Assembly (NCBI RefSeq): GCF_007197555.1
Contig: NZ_CP041614.1
Span: 5,510,001-5,574,000, forward strand
From: Shewanella psychropiezotolerans
Lineage (GTDB): Bacteria > Pseudomonadota > Gammaproteobacteria > Enterobacterales > Shewanellaceae
DNA length: 64,000 bases
Direction of reading: 5' to 3'
Shown: positions 31,988 to 40,823 of the stretch, piece by piece
How positions within the stretch are numbered: position 1 is the first letter of the stretch
How the letters are laid out: each line of letters begins with the position of its first letter
Notes under the pieces: generated by a model
The model's database searches: none
Told to the model about the DNA's origin: nothing
The model's input: only the letters and a program-made list of their open reading frames with translations
Translations under genes and position numbers: made by a program

Positions 31988-32395
31988 ATGCATAAATTTA
32001 ATTTTGGTTGTTCGGTCGAACTGTTAACTAACAATATTGCTCAAGTAACCATTGAGCCTGGCGTTGAGATCACTCTAGAGATGTTAGGGGAATTTGATGA
32101 ATACATGAGTCAAATTTTTAATCATGACTATGCCTTACTGGTCAATAAGCAACACAAATACAGCTATTCATTCGAAGCTCAACTTTGCATGGCATCACAA
32201 GAAAAGTTAAAGGCAACGGCCGTTGTTTTCTACGATGAAAATGAAGCGACACTCCCGCCAGAATTCAGCCAGAGACGCCTGGTCGACGAGTTGAATATAC
32301 GCCTCTTCTCAGGCATCAACGACGGTAATAAAACCGCCATCAACTGGTTAGAAGAACAGTTATCGACAGAGAAACAATTGGAGTTGTCTTCATAA
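31988..32395 (+). CDS. Hypothetical protein, tandem paralogue of the gene at 31356
   Basis: A 135-aa protein. The start at 31988 (MHKFNFGC) is supported by AAGGAAG at 31976-31982 and by alignment with the neighbour, although the frame is open back to 31847. It shares ALLVNK, the YSYSFEAQLCMASQEK block and the NWLEEQL end with the upstream protein. Its tail adds about eight extra residues. It is separated by 251 bp from its paralogue, so each may have its own promoter. The function is unknown. Confidence 0.6.
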   Translation: MHKFNFGCSVELLTNNIAQVTIEPGVEITLEMLGEFDEYMSQIFNHDYALLVNKQHKYSYSFEAQLCMASQEKLKATAVVFYDENEATLPPEFSQRRLVDELNIRLFSGINDGNKTAINWLEEQLSTEKQLELSS

Positions 32396-32718
32396 CCTGG
32401 CTTGTCATCTTGAACGATTAGGGAGATACAGTAGTTTGATAAGACGAGGGAATATTTTCAGCACACCATCACAAAAATAATGTTCACGCCAATACCTGAC
32501 AGCGACAAGATATCTAGACTATCGCTGCTCAACATGTCAGGCCACAGACCTAAACTGACAATGAGTGTCGTACTGCTAAAGTTGAAAGTTGGCGTTAGCG
32601 CTAACATGGCACTCTCTTGGGCCCTTGCATCTACTCATCGAAACAACCAAGCTGTAATCCAGTGCCATATACTTAATCGAATAGACGAAAGATAGGTAAT
32701 TGAGCACAAGAAACAGAC
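32396..32718. other. Intergenic region without recognised gene
   Basis: 323 bp after the second paralogue. A perfect 12-bp palindrome, GTTAGCGCTAAC, lies at 32594-32605. A 71-codon frame at 32480-32695 has no ribosome-binding site or recognisable composition and is not called. Confidence 0.3.
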
Positions 32719-33599
32719 TCAAACCTGTTGATATTTTTCCACCAACTGATTAGCGACATGACAAACACTCTCCATCAGTGCCAGCCTGACAGGAGTGGGA
32801 TTTTTGATTTAAATGACCATAGAGTTAAAGGGAAACAAATAGGTTGATTCAACTCTTTAATATGCAATCGAACCAAAGAACCCGCAATGAGCTCGTCATG
32901 AACCAAACCTTTGGGTAATAAAGCCCAACCTTCATGAATTTCAAGCAAGGCTTTTAGTACACTCATATTTTCTATCCTTTGATAATGAGGCGATAGAACC
33001 ACCGAGGTTTGCATATCTACGGTGATACAATCTTCGGGGACTAGCAGCCTAACTCCTCTCAAGTGTGTAATACCCACTTTTTCAGCCTCAGAAGCTGTCA
33101 CCAACGGGTGCCCAGCCCCTACCACAGGAATAAAGTGTAAGTTCGCTAAATGAATATATTGCATCCGGCTTATGGCCTTCCCCTTAAAGGCCATACCTAA
33201 ACCTAAGTCAGCCTCACCAGCTTCTAACTCTGCAATGATCTCTTCCCTGCTTCGATGTAGCCAATGAATGTTGGTATCGGGAAATTGTGCACGAATCGCT
33301 TGAACACTTAAAGTTATCAACTCCTTTGGAATTAAATCACAATGCACAATAGTTAATTCACTCTCAATACCTTTACCTATGCTGGCACTCAATGACTCAA
33401 AAGAGGAGGTGTACTCAGCTAAGTTTTTAGCGTGCGCTAATAAAGCACGACCATCACGGGTCAACACAGGAAATTTAGCCGAACGATCGAAAAGTCCATA
33501 GCCCAAATCAATCTCTAAATTGGCGATCACTTGGCTGAGCGTCGACCTATCTCGGCCTAAAGCTCTTGCCGCGGCGCTAAAGGAACCTGTTTCAGCCAC
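32719..33599 (-). pseudogene. LysR-family regulator, truncated at the 5' end and frameshifted near the 3' end
   Basis: The HTH region (ETGSFSAAARALGRDRSTLS) and effector domain of a LysR regulator are clear. Two defects exist. At the 5' end the homologous frame runs upstream as TSFVTVAETG but has no start codon before a stop, so the first 10-15 residues are missing; GTG at 33599 would start inside the HTH. At the 3' end the frame stops at 32775, but adding one base at GGG (32797-32799) continues into TPVRLALMESVCHVANQLVEK and a stop at 32719, a normal LysR tail. It resembles the LysR at 57.4-58.3 kb (shared NLEIDLG, LFDR..K.P.LT). Divergent from the broken acylase gene. Confidence 0.75.
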
Positions 33600-33608
33600 A
33601 GTGACAAA

Positions 33609-34441
33609 ACTGGTGGAAAATATAAAACCAAGTACACAATTGCGGGAATATTCTCATATGGAGGCTTAGTCCATGACGTCGTTAATAGCGAAGGCATGCG
33701 AGCAAGTGTTCTATATTACGGTCCTATGACCATGGGAGAAAGAGCTCAGGGCAGCGTGTCTCAACTGACTTACGGTGAGTACTTGGCAACTAATTTTGCC
33801 AATGTAAAAGAGGTGCTGGCTAACATTGAGCAGATAAAATCCACCTTAGTTGAGCTTCCAGGACTTCCCATATCACCTAAGTTCCACTGGACTGTGACTG
33901 ATAAATCTGGCGATCGCGCGATTATCGAATTAGATCCTGAAGGGGTGAAGGTCTACACGGGTGAAGAAGCTCAGGTCATGACCAACCTAGCGTAAAAGCG
34001 CACATTGATAACTGGAACAAGGTCTGGTCCAAACAAGCGCTAGCGAGATCCGATGGCAAAAGCATCTTAGGTGGGAAAGGTCATGTCAGCCCAGAGCAAA
34101 GATACCTACATGCCCGCTATTATTTATCACATTTAACCGAACCTAAAAGCACCATCAATGGCTTAATGAAGTTACAGGCCACTATCGTTAAGGTGCCCCA
34201 TGACGCGCCAAACAGAATTGTCGATGGCAAGATGACTGAGTACGCCACCGAGTGGACAATAAGTCAGAGTCTGGAGACAGGAACCACTTTTCTGGAATAT
34301 ACATGGGGCAATGTATTTACCAAGTTTAACGTTAATTTTTACACACTTATAGAGAATGGCAAACCTGTTAGCCTCAAGCTAGATGATCCAAGTCTAGCCG
34401 GCGATATCACCCAGAAGATTATCGATTTAAGTAACAGATAA
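33609..34441 (+). pseudogene. Choloylglycine hydrolase/penicillin acylase-like (Ntn) gene, 5'-truncated and frameshifted
   Basis: The frame reads KYTIAGIFSYGGLVHDVVNSEGMRASVLYYG in short, typical of the Ntn amidohydrolase family (choloylglycine hydrolase, penicillin V acylase), where GMN..GL.A..LY is conserved; here quoted as VHDVVNSEGMRASVLYYG. The N-terminal portion with the catalytic Cys and any signal peptide is absent; the reading frame runs straight into the LysR coding sequence at about 33,600. A second defect is at 33986-33987: adding one C turns MTNLA-stop into MTNPSVKAHIDNW and joins the rest, ending at 34441. Without the Cys it cannot be an active enzyme. Confidence 0.65.
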
Positions 34442-34608
34442 ACAGTAATGACCATGTCAGGCCTGCTTATATACTAATAATGAGTTTAAGTTAGCCTGAC
34501 GACTTAATACCTATACGAGCGTGACTACAAGCCTTGTAGTGACCACTGCGTCCTATAAAAAGCTGTATATTGGGTAAGATTTTAGGCTGTATTTGTATTG
34601 CTCCCAGA

Positions 34609-35427
34609 TTAAAATCTCAATAAATATAACAATTGATGAGGTAACTCTACCCCATCAACAATCACTAGCTCTTCTACTGTGGACCTTTCTACAAAAGCTG
34701 AAAATGCACTTATCATGGTAGGTGGAAATTGAGTAGTGTAAATCGACATGGCACTAATACGCTGTCTTGCATAAGGTGATACATCGACTAGAATGCTGAT
34801 TTCACTGTCATCGACAGGAACAGTTACGCGATAATCTAAGCCAAACTTTTCAGCCGAACGACTCAGAATATCGGCTCGGGTATCAGACAGCGCAAAATAG
34901 ATAGAGTTCTCATTAAACTCCCCTGTAATCAGCCTATTCACTGTTTTATGATCTCGGTTATCTGTGATCCCTCCTCGAATAAATGACATTACCGCAATGG
35001 GATCTATTTGGGTAACAATAAACTCAAATGTTGCAATAAGCTGATGATGAAAATTCGTGAGTTTCCCGTCAGGAAAACGCAAAAATATGGGCGGTTCCAG
35101 ACCTAAAATAGATGAAGCTGCTATCGCTTCTTGTTCCCGTACCCTAGCAAGGTCAGCACCCGATAACCCTTGGCCTGAATGGTCGCTACCAGCATCACCA
35201 GAAGTTGCGTATACAGGAAACACTCTTACGCCGCAATCGGCTAATTTTGCCAAGGTGCCGGACACCCAAGTTTCATCATCGGGATGGGCGAGTAATACTA
35301 TAACTGATGGTGTATCCATGCCATTTATCTCCTGAGTCGACTGACAGGAGCAAACTAACGCAAAGAAAAGCATAATTGCGCATCTCATCTTCATCAATTT
35401 GATGATACACACACGCATATGTCTCAT
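34609..35427 (-). CDS. PIG-L/LmbE-family deacetylase, probable lipoprotein
   Basis: A 272-aa protein with the LmbE zinc motif AHPDDE (in VLLAHPDDETWVSGTL) near residue 47 and a second motif region around TSGDAGSDHSGQG. The family removes acetyl groups from N-acetylglucosaminyl substrates. The N-terminus holds a hydrophobic segment ending FFALVCSC, which looks like a lipobox, so it probably sits in the envelope. The start at 35427 is supported by GAGGTGACAAA; later Met codons before the signal are alternatives. The natural substrate is unknown. Confidence 0.75.
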   Translation of the reverse strand: MRHMRVCIIKLMKMRCAIMLFFALVCSCQSTQEINGMDTPSVIVLLAHPDDETWVSGTLAKLADCGVRVFPVYATSGDAGSDHSGQGLSGADLARVREQEAIAASSILGLEPPIFLRFPDGKLTNFHHQLIATFEFIVTQIDPIAVMSFIRGGITDNRDHKTVNRLITGEFNENSIYFALSDTRADILSRSAEKFGLDYRVTVPVDDSEISILVDVSPYARQRISAMSIYTTQFPPTMISAFSAFVERSTVEELVIVDGVELPHQLLYLLRF

Positions 35428-35817
35428 TTTGTCACCTCAAACCGCCGTAACAGAGTAAAGATCGGCTTACGTTTATTTAAACTTCTATGATTATATTTGC
35501 AAAAACAAACTATACAAGTGTGTACCTTTATGTATCATCTAAGTATAGCGAATCAATCTTGAGACACTAGTGATCTACTTTAATAACTTATACCAGCCTC
35601 ATTAAATATCTGCTCGATTCAGAGCCACTCAGGCTTTTCAATTCAAGGCGCATTGATGTAGAAATGGTTATTCCCTTTTAAGTCAGTGCAACAAAGAAGT
35701 GGAACGCCTGAGAGGCTCACGTAGTGCGGGTTTAAAAAACCTTTATGCTGCGTTACATGTTCTCGATATAGAATCACTATCTGATATCAGCAGCTGAATA
35801 TTGATAACGAACAATCA
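35428..35817. other. Intergenic region with a long inverted repeat
   Basis: 390 bp without a gene. GAGCCACTCAGGC at 35622-35634 and GCCTGAGAGGCTC at 35706-35718 form a 13-bp inverted repeat with one mismatch and a spacing of 71 bp. The interior (GGCGCATTGATGTAG, GTAGTGCGGG nearby) looks like a small dispersed intergenic element, but no second copy occurs in this window. Confidence 0.4.
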
Positions 35818-36045
35818 CTAATCTAAGCGTTTGATGCCTAAGGTGACTTCTTGATTTAATTTCTCTATACAGGCTTCACAGATGCAGGAGTTAGAGGATG
35901 GCATTGCACCTCGCAATACATCTTTTGGCGGAAAAGAGGCTCGATTACACCAGCAATTTTCTATCGCTCCCCCTGACTCTACAGCACAAGAGTTGCTTCG
36001 TTGACAGAGAGGGCAAAGGCTCTGTTCAACGACAGCCTTATTCAT
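35818..36045 (-). CDS. Small cysteine-rich CWC-type protein
   Basis: A 75-aa protein with the pattern CPLCQRSNSCAV, then CWC, FPP and CICEACIEKL. These are the spaced Cys pairs of the 'cysteine-rich CWC' family, presumably binding a metal. The function is unknown. It overlaps the 3' end of the upstream GFA-family gene by 8 bp (36038-36045), so the two are translationally coupled. Confidence 0.72.
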   Translation of the reverse strand: MNKAVVEQSLCPLCQRSNSCAVESGGAIENCWCNRASFPPKDVLRGAMPSSNSCICEACIEKLNQEVTLGIKRLD

Positions 36046-36463
36046 CTAAATGTACTTTCATTATATTAGAAGCCTTATCCGCAGGATGGTTAATGCCATC
36101 ATATAGTGTCACACCTTCCTGCAATAGCTTTTGAAGTTGAAAAGGGTTATCCCCCTCTAAGCAAGCCACATTGAAGGCATACAAGTGAGGATTGGAACGT
36201 CTCTGGTGATGGGTGTAGATCCCACATTTGGAGCAGAAAAAGTGTTTCGCACTACGAGTGTTGAATTGATAAAGACTCAATACTTCTTGGCCCTTCACGA
36301 CCTCAAGATCAGATAAAGGCACAGAAGCAACAATCGACCCACGCCGTCTACACATGGAGCAATCACATCTACGAGGGTCGACTAAACCTTCGGGTAAATT
36401 TATCTTAAGCTCGACAGCACCGCAGTGACAGCTCGCCTTAAATTGATTTATAGCCTGCATCAT
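36038..36463 (-). CDS. GFA/CENP-V-family zinc protein
   Basis: A 141-aa protein with the GFA-family Cys ligands: CHCGAVEL, CDCSMCRRRG and CSKCGIYTHHQ. The family was named for a glutathione-dependent formaldehyde-activating enzyme, but most members have no proven function. AGGAATG overlaps the start region. The CWC gene follows with an 8-bp overlap. Its promoter side carries a remnant of a cytochrome gene. Confidence 0.85.
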   Translation of the reverse strand: MMQAINQFKASCHCGAVELKINLPEGLVDPRRCDCSMCRRRGSIVASVPLSDLEVVKGQEVLSLYQFNTRSAKHFFCSKCGIYTHHQRRSNPHLYAFNVACLEGDNPFQLQKLLQEGVTLYDGINHPADKASNIMKVHLDE

Positions 36464-36713
36464 TCCTCACCTGCTTCCCCATCAAACCTTGTGTATCAAC
36501 GAAGGTTTTATAACCCAAGCGAACCTTATCGCCAAATACCCCCTCCGGGGTAGAGGCTAAACTTCTTGGTTTCAGATACTCTTAGGCACAGAGATAAGCT
36601 CAGCCTGCTTGTCTTGCAACTCCGTTGCCTAAGCAATGGAGACATAAGAGAATAGGACAGCAAATATGACTGTTAGCCAGGCCGAGGCCACTAAAGCTTT
36701 TTTAAAAAAATTC
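36464..36713 (-). pseudogene. Remnant of a TsdA-like c-type cytochrome gene
   Basis: On the minus strand ATG at 36713 opens a signal peptide (FFKKALVASAWLTVIFAVLF) that ends at TAG exactly where the mature protein (ATELQDKQAELIS) should begin. Further on, in another frame, is TPEGVFGDKVRLGYKTF followed by VDTQGLMGK. That resembles the segment before the first haem in thiosulfate dehydrogenase-type cytochromes (D/EG.FG..VR.G...F.DT). The sequence then runs into the GFA gene and no CxxCH survives. This is nonsense plus truncation, so true decay. Family assignment is by motif memory. Confidence 0.45.
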
Positions 36714-36725
36714 ATGAACAACTCC

Positions 36726-36924
36726 CTATTTGAATGTGGCAAAGTACTACGATAGGGCATCGATTTCGCTTGCAGTAAGCTTGCCCGCTATATGGCCCAT
36801 AACTCCATCGATATCCCCTTTCTGAACCTGTTCGCTGGGCCGATGCAGGCATTGCCTCTCCCTCCGTCATGGCACCAACAATCACTTGCCTACTTAACAA
36901 TAACGAGATGGTTAAGGTACACAT
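36726..36924 (-). pseudogene. Remnant of a small c-type cytochrome (TsdB-like) C-terminus
   Basis: One minus-strand frame reads VQKGDIDGVMGHIAGKL followed by TASEIDALS, a TAG, then YFATFK and a stop at 36726. M..IA..L...EI..LS.YFA is the usual C-terminal helix of class I cytochromes c (c4/c553 type). The N-terminal haem part is not recoverable. It lies 12 bp before the TsdA-like remnant, the order of tsdB-tsdA pairs, which is why TsdB is suggested. Confidence 0.38.
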
Positions 36925-37025
36925 GTTAACCCCAAATTAATTGTTTTTATCGTAGAGGTACGATTGAACTTGATACAAATCCCATTCAATAGCTATCCAT
37001 GCAATTGCTCTGAATCAATCCAGTA

Positions 37026-37053
37026 CAAAAATGCCCTATCACAAGACAGGGCA
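37026..37053 (-). terminator. Intrinsic terminator of metF
   Basis: On the minus strand, TGCCCTGTC-TTGT-GATAGGGCA forms a 9-bp stem with one G-T pair, followed by TTTTTG. Confidence 0.8.
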
Positions 37054-37066
37054 CCCAAATTCTAAC

Positions 37067-37098
37067 TCTCACAGCCTCACAGCCTCACAGCCTCACAG
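37067..37098. repeat. Short tandem repeat, 8-bp unit CCTCACAG
   Basis: Three perfect CCTCACAG units at 37075-37098, preceded by one TCTCACAG variant, between the metF stop and its terminator. It would lie in the metF 3' UTR. Confidence 0.85.
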
Positions 37099-37111
37099 CA
37101 CAAGATAAAAT

Positions 37112-38073
<962 letters not shown>

Positions 38074-38142
38074 CCATATTAGTGAAACTGAGTTTGAAGT
38101 CAATAGTAAATAGAGTACTAAATGCAAATTAAAGATCAGGTA

Positions 38143-38403
38143 TGAGAGACGAGAGCGCGACCTTGTCACTAGAGGGCGGCAGGGAAATGCCTCAGAGAAG
38201 GGGTTTTCCCCTGTTAGGACGCAGCAAAGCTGCTACGAGAACGTGACTTCGTCACTGCTAGGACGGCCTGTGGCCTTTGAGAGCGCGGCAAGCCGCTGCG
38301 AGAAAAAGCTGTTGATCTTCTCTAGCAGCCAACTTGGTGGCGTACTCGAAGCGCATCGGCCTCGAAGTGAGCTTGCGAACGCTCTCGTAGTGCAGCGCCC
38401 TTC
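38143..38403. repeat. Modular mini-hairpin repeat, copy B
   Basis: The longest copy. The 5' part is a series of mini-hairpins: GGGG-TTTT-CCCC, GCAGC-AAA-GCTGC, GTGAC-TTC-GTCAC, GGCC-TGT-GGCC and GCGGC-AAG-CCGC. They are spaced by GTTAGGAC, TACGAGAAC, TGCTAGGAC and TTTGAGAG. The 3' part (GCTGCGAGAAAAAGCT, TTGATCTTCTCT, CTCGAAGTGAGCTTGCGAAC) matches copy A closely. It lies between the metL stop and the metF promoter. Confidence 0.78.
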
Positions 38404-38413
38404 TTTACGATAC

Positions 38414-40801
38414 CTATTCTTGCACTAAATCCCGACAGATCTGCGCCAGATCAGACTGCACAGCTGCAGCCGTTACTTCGCGGCCGGCACCAGGGCCTCT
38501 GATGATCAAAGGATTATCTTGATAGAAAGCACTGCGTATAACAAAAACATTATCGCCAGGAGTTAGATTGGCATAGGCATGTTGAGTATCGACCCACTCC
38601 ATGCCAACTGCGGCCTTAAGCTGACCATCGACAACATCGAGTCCGGCAACATATCTCAAGACCTTACTTTGCTCAGCCGCAGCCTGGAACTGCTGTAGCA
38701 TCTCATGGTCTAGCTCGTCGATACGTGCTAAAAACTGCTCCAAAGGAATATCGGCTAAATCAGCAGGTACCAATGAATGAAGCTCAATATCTTCAAGTTC
38801 AATCTCATGACCAATCTCACGGGCCAAGATCAACAATTTTCGCTGCATGTCTCGACCTGACAGATCATCGCGGGGATCCGGCTCGGTAATACCTAATCCT
38901 CTGGCCTCCAACACCAGTTCTGAGAACGGTTTCTTAGCGTCATACTTCTCGAATAACCAGCACAGGGTGCCAGAAAAGATGCCACCAACGGCTTCGATAC
39001 TGTCACCGCTGTTATGCAGATCGTTCAATGCATGCTGTACGGGTAAACCCGCACCACAACTGGCGTTGTAGCGCCAAAACAGTCTGCGATTCCCCAGCTG
39101 TAGCTTTAGCTCTCGATAGAAAGCTAAGGGGCCTGAACCCGCCAGTTTGTTAGCGCTAACCACATGAATACCTCGTGAGAAGAACTCAGGATATTGCAAA
39201 GTTAAGTCGGCGCTAGCGCTGATATCTAAGGCGATGAGTTCGTCACATTCGAGCGCTTGCAGCTGCTCAAACATATGATCATAGAGCCAAGGGGTGGCTT
39301 GTTGCTCAAAAGCCTGTTTCCAGAAATCGAGATCTATCCCTTCCTCTTTTAACAAGGCTTTCTTAGAACTGAGTAATCCCACCAGCTCCACGCTAGCCTC
39401 TAACTCTTTATTGAGTGCGACTCGAGCACGACTGAATAGATCCACCCAAGTCTCACCAATATTTCCCACTCCAAGCAGGAGCACACCGATGCGCTTACGC
39501 GGGCCGGCACAGCGACGATGCACTTTTTGAGTCAGCAAGTTAACTTGTGATGTCGGCACTAAGGTCACCAGACTCAAGCCATCTTTAAACAGCGGCCTTG
39601 CATCCCGGCTCAACAGGCGAGCGAAGCCACGGCGGTAAAGCCCAGCATCGGCGCTGACCAAGGCGACTAAGCCTAGATCTTCTCGAAGATGTATCTCAGA
39701 GATGGCCAAGCCATCTATCTCCAATATGGATTGAACTTGTTTCTGATTCTCGTGAGTAAAGGCGAGCTCGACTCGATTATGAGCCAACTTCCAATGGGCT
39801 AACGGAATTAAACCAGCACTTTCCAATAACTCAGCCAAATGAGCAATATCGCTACTTATCCTGAAGCTAAACAGGGAAACACTGGACAGATTCGTCACCA
39901 CTGGCGCACTGGCTTGAGAGCTCTTAGGTGCGATCAGAGTGAAATCGGTATGAGACGCATAACTAGATCGAACAGCCAGACTCACTTGAGTATCGAATAA
40001 GGGCTGTAGGGAACGGTTATGCAGCACAGGTGAACCCAGATGCGCTAAACGGTTAGCCTCATCTAACGACAGGCTCTTAAGTAACTTGGCATCGTTAATC
40101 TTATTTGGATCTGCGTTGAACACACCTTCCACATCGGTCCAGATGGTGACACGTTCAATATCGGCTAAGCTGGCAATCAAGGTCGCACTATAATCTGAGC
40201 CGTTACGGCCAAGTAACAAGGTTTCTCCACGGCTGTTAGCACAGATAAAACCCGTGATAATTAATCTTTCGCTGGTATGCTCATCCAGAGCTTTCTGAAC
40301 ACGTGCTCGTGACTCATCGAGTCTGATCTGCGGCACGCCTCCTTCATCGGCTAATAGCAAGCTTCTGGAATCGATATCCAATGCAGCAACACCCGACTCT
40401 CTGAGTAATGCAGCCAGAAGACGAGCAGACCAACGCTCACCGAAACTCACCACTTCACTTCTTTTATATTCGTTTAACGCCTCTAGAGAAAATAGGCTAA
40501 TGAGCTGATACTTGTCGATAGACAAGCGCTCTCTCAGGCTTCTGGCCTGCTCGTTAGAAAGTAGCTGCTCAATTAGATTCTGTTGAAAGCTGATCAACAC
40601 CTGCAGCTCTTCCTGCCATAGCTGACCTGTGTCTTTGAGTTCCAGCAGTTTATAAAGAAAGTTGGTGCTCTTACCTGCGGCCGATACCACGACGAGATCG
40701 TCGCTGTTGCCGTGAGTGAGAAGGATATGAGCAACACGGCGGTAGCAATCTGCATCCGCTAAGCTAGAACCACCAAATTTGTGCAAATGACAACGCGCCA
40801 T
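38414..40801 (-). CDS. metL: Bifunctional aspartate kinase/homoserine dehydrogenase II
   Basis: A 795-aa fusion enzyme supplying homoserine for methionine. The N-terminal aspartokinase starts HKFGGSSLADADCYRRVA and has the GRNGSDYSAT nucleotide site near residue 203. A degenerate ACT-like linker spans about 300-440. The homoserine dehydrogenase part has GVLLLGVGNIGETWVDLF, then VVSANKLAGSGPLAFY and GGIFSGTLCWLF. Length and order match MetL (E. coli 810 aa). The choice of MetL over ThrA rests on its place 22 bp after metB and on MetJ control. Confidence 0.95.
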   Translation of the reverse strand: MARCHLHKFGGSSLADADCYRRVAHILLTHGNSDDLVVVSAAGKSTNFLYKLLELKDTGQLWQEELQVLISFQQNLIEQLLSNEQARSLRERLSIDKYQLISLFSLEALNEYKRSEVVSFGERWSARLLAALLRESGVAALDIDSRSLLLADEGGVPQIRLDESRARVQKALDEHTSERLIITGFICANSRGETLLLGRNGSDYSATLIASLADIERVTIWTDVEGVFNADPNKINDAKLLKSLSLDEANRLAHLGSPVLHNRSLQPLFDTQVSLAVRSSYASHTDFTLIAPKSSQASAPVVTNLSSVSLFSFRISSDIAHLAELLESAGLIPLAHWKLAHNRVELAFTHENQKQVQSILEIDGLAISEIHLREDLGLVALVSADAGLYRRGFARLLSRDARPLFKDGLSLVTLVPTSQVNLLTQKVHRRCAGPRKRIGVLLLGVGNIGETWVDLFSRARVALNKELEASVELVGLLSSKKALLKEEGIDLDFWKQAFEQQATPWLYDHMFEQLQALECDELIALDISASADLTLQYPEFFSRGIHVVSANKLAGSGPLAFYRELKLQLGNRRLFWRYNASCGAGLPVQHALNDLHNSGDSIEAVGGIFSGTLCWLFEKYDAKKPFSELVLEARGLGITEPDPRDDLSGRDMQRKLLILAREIGHEIELEDIELHSLVPADLADIPLEQFLARIDELDHEMLQQFQAAAEQSKVLRYVAGLDVVDGQLKAAVGMEWVDTQHAYANLTPGDNVFVIRSAFYQDNPLIIRGPGAGREVTAAAVQSDLAQICRDLVQE

Positions 40802-40823
40802 CTTTAACTCCTATCTACCGAGA

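Noticed and set aside
32480..32695. 71-codon plus-strand frame
   Set aside because: No ribosome-binding site, no recognisable motif, and located in a decaying region.
37067..37098. CRISPR-like array
   Set aside because: The unit is 8 bp with no spacers; a simple tandem repeat.
38414..40801. thrA instead of metL
   Set aside because: Both are aspartokinase-homoserine dehydrogenase fusions, but the 22-bp link to metB and MetJ boxes point to metL; no thrB or thrC is near.
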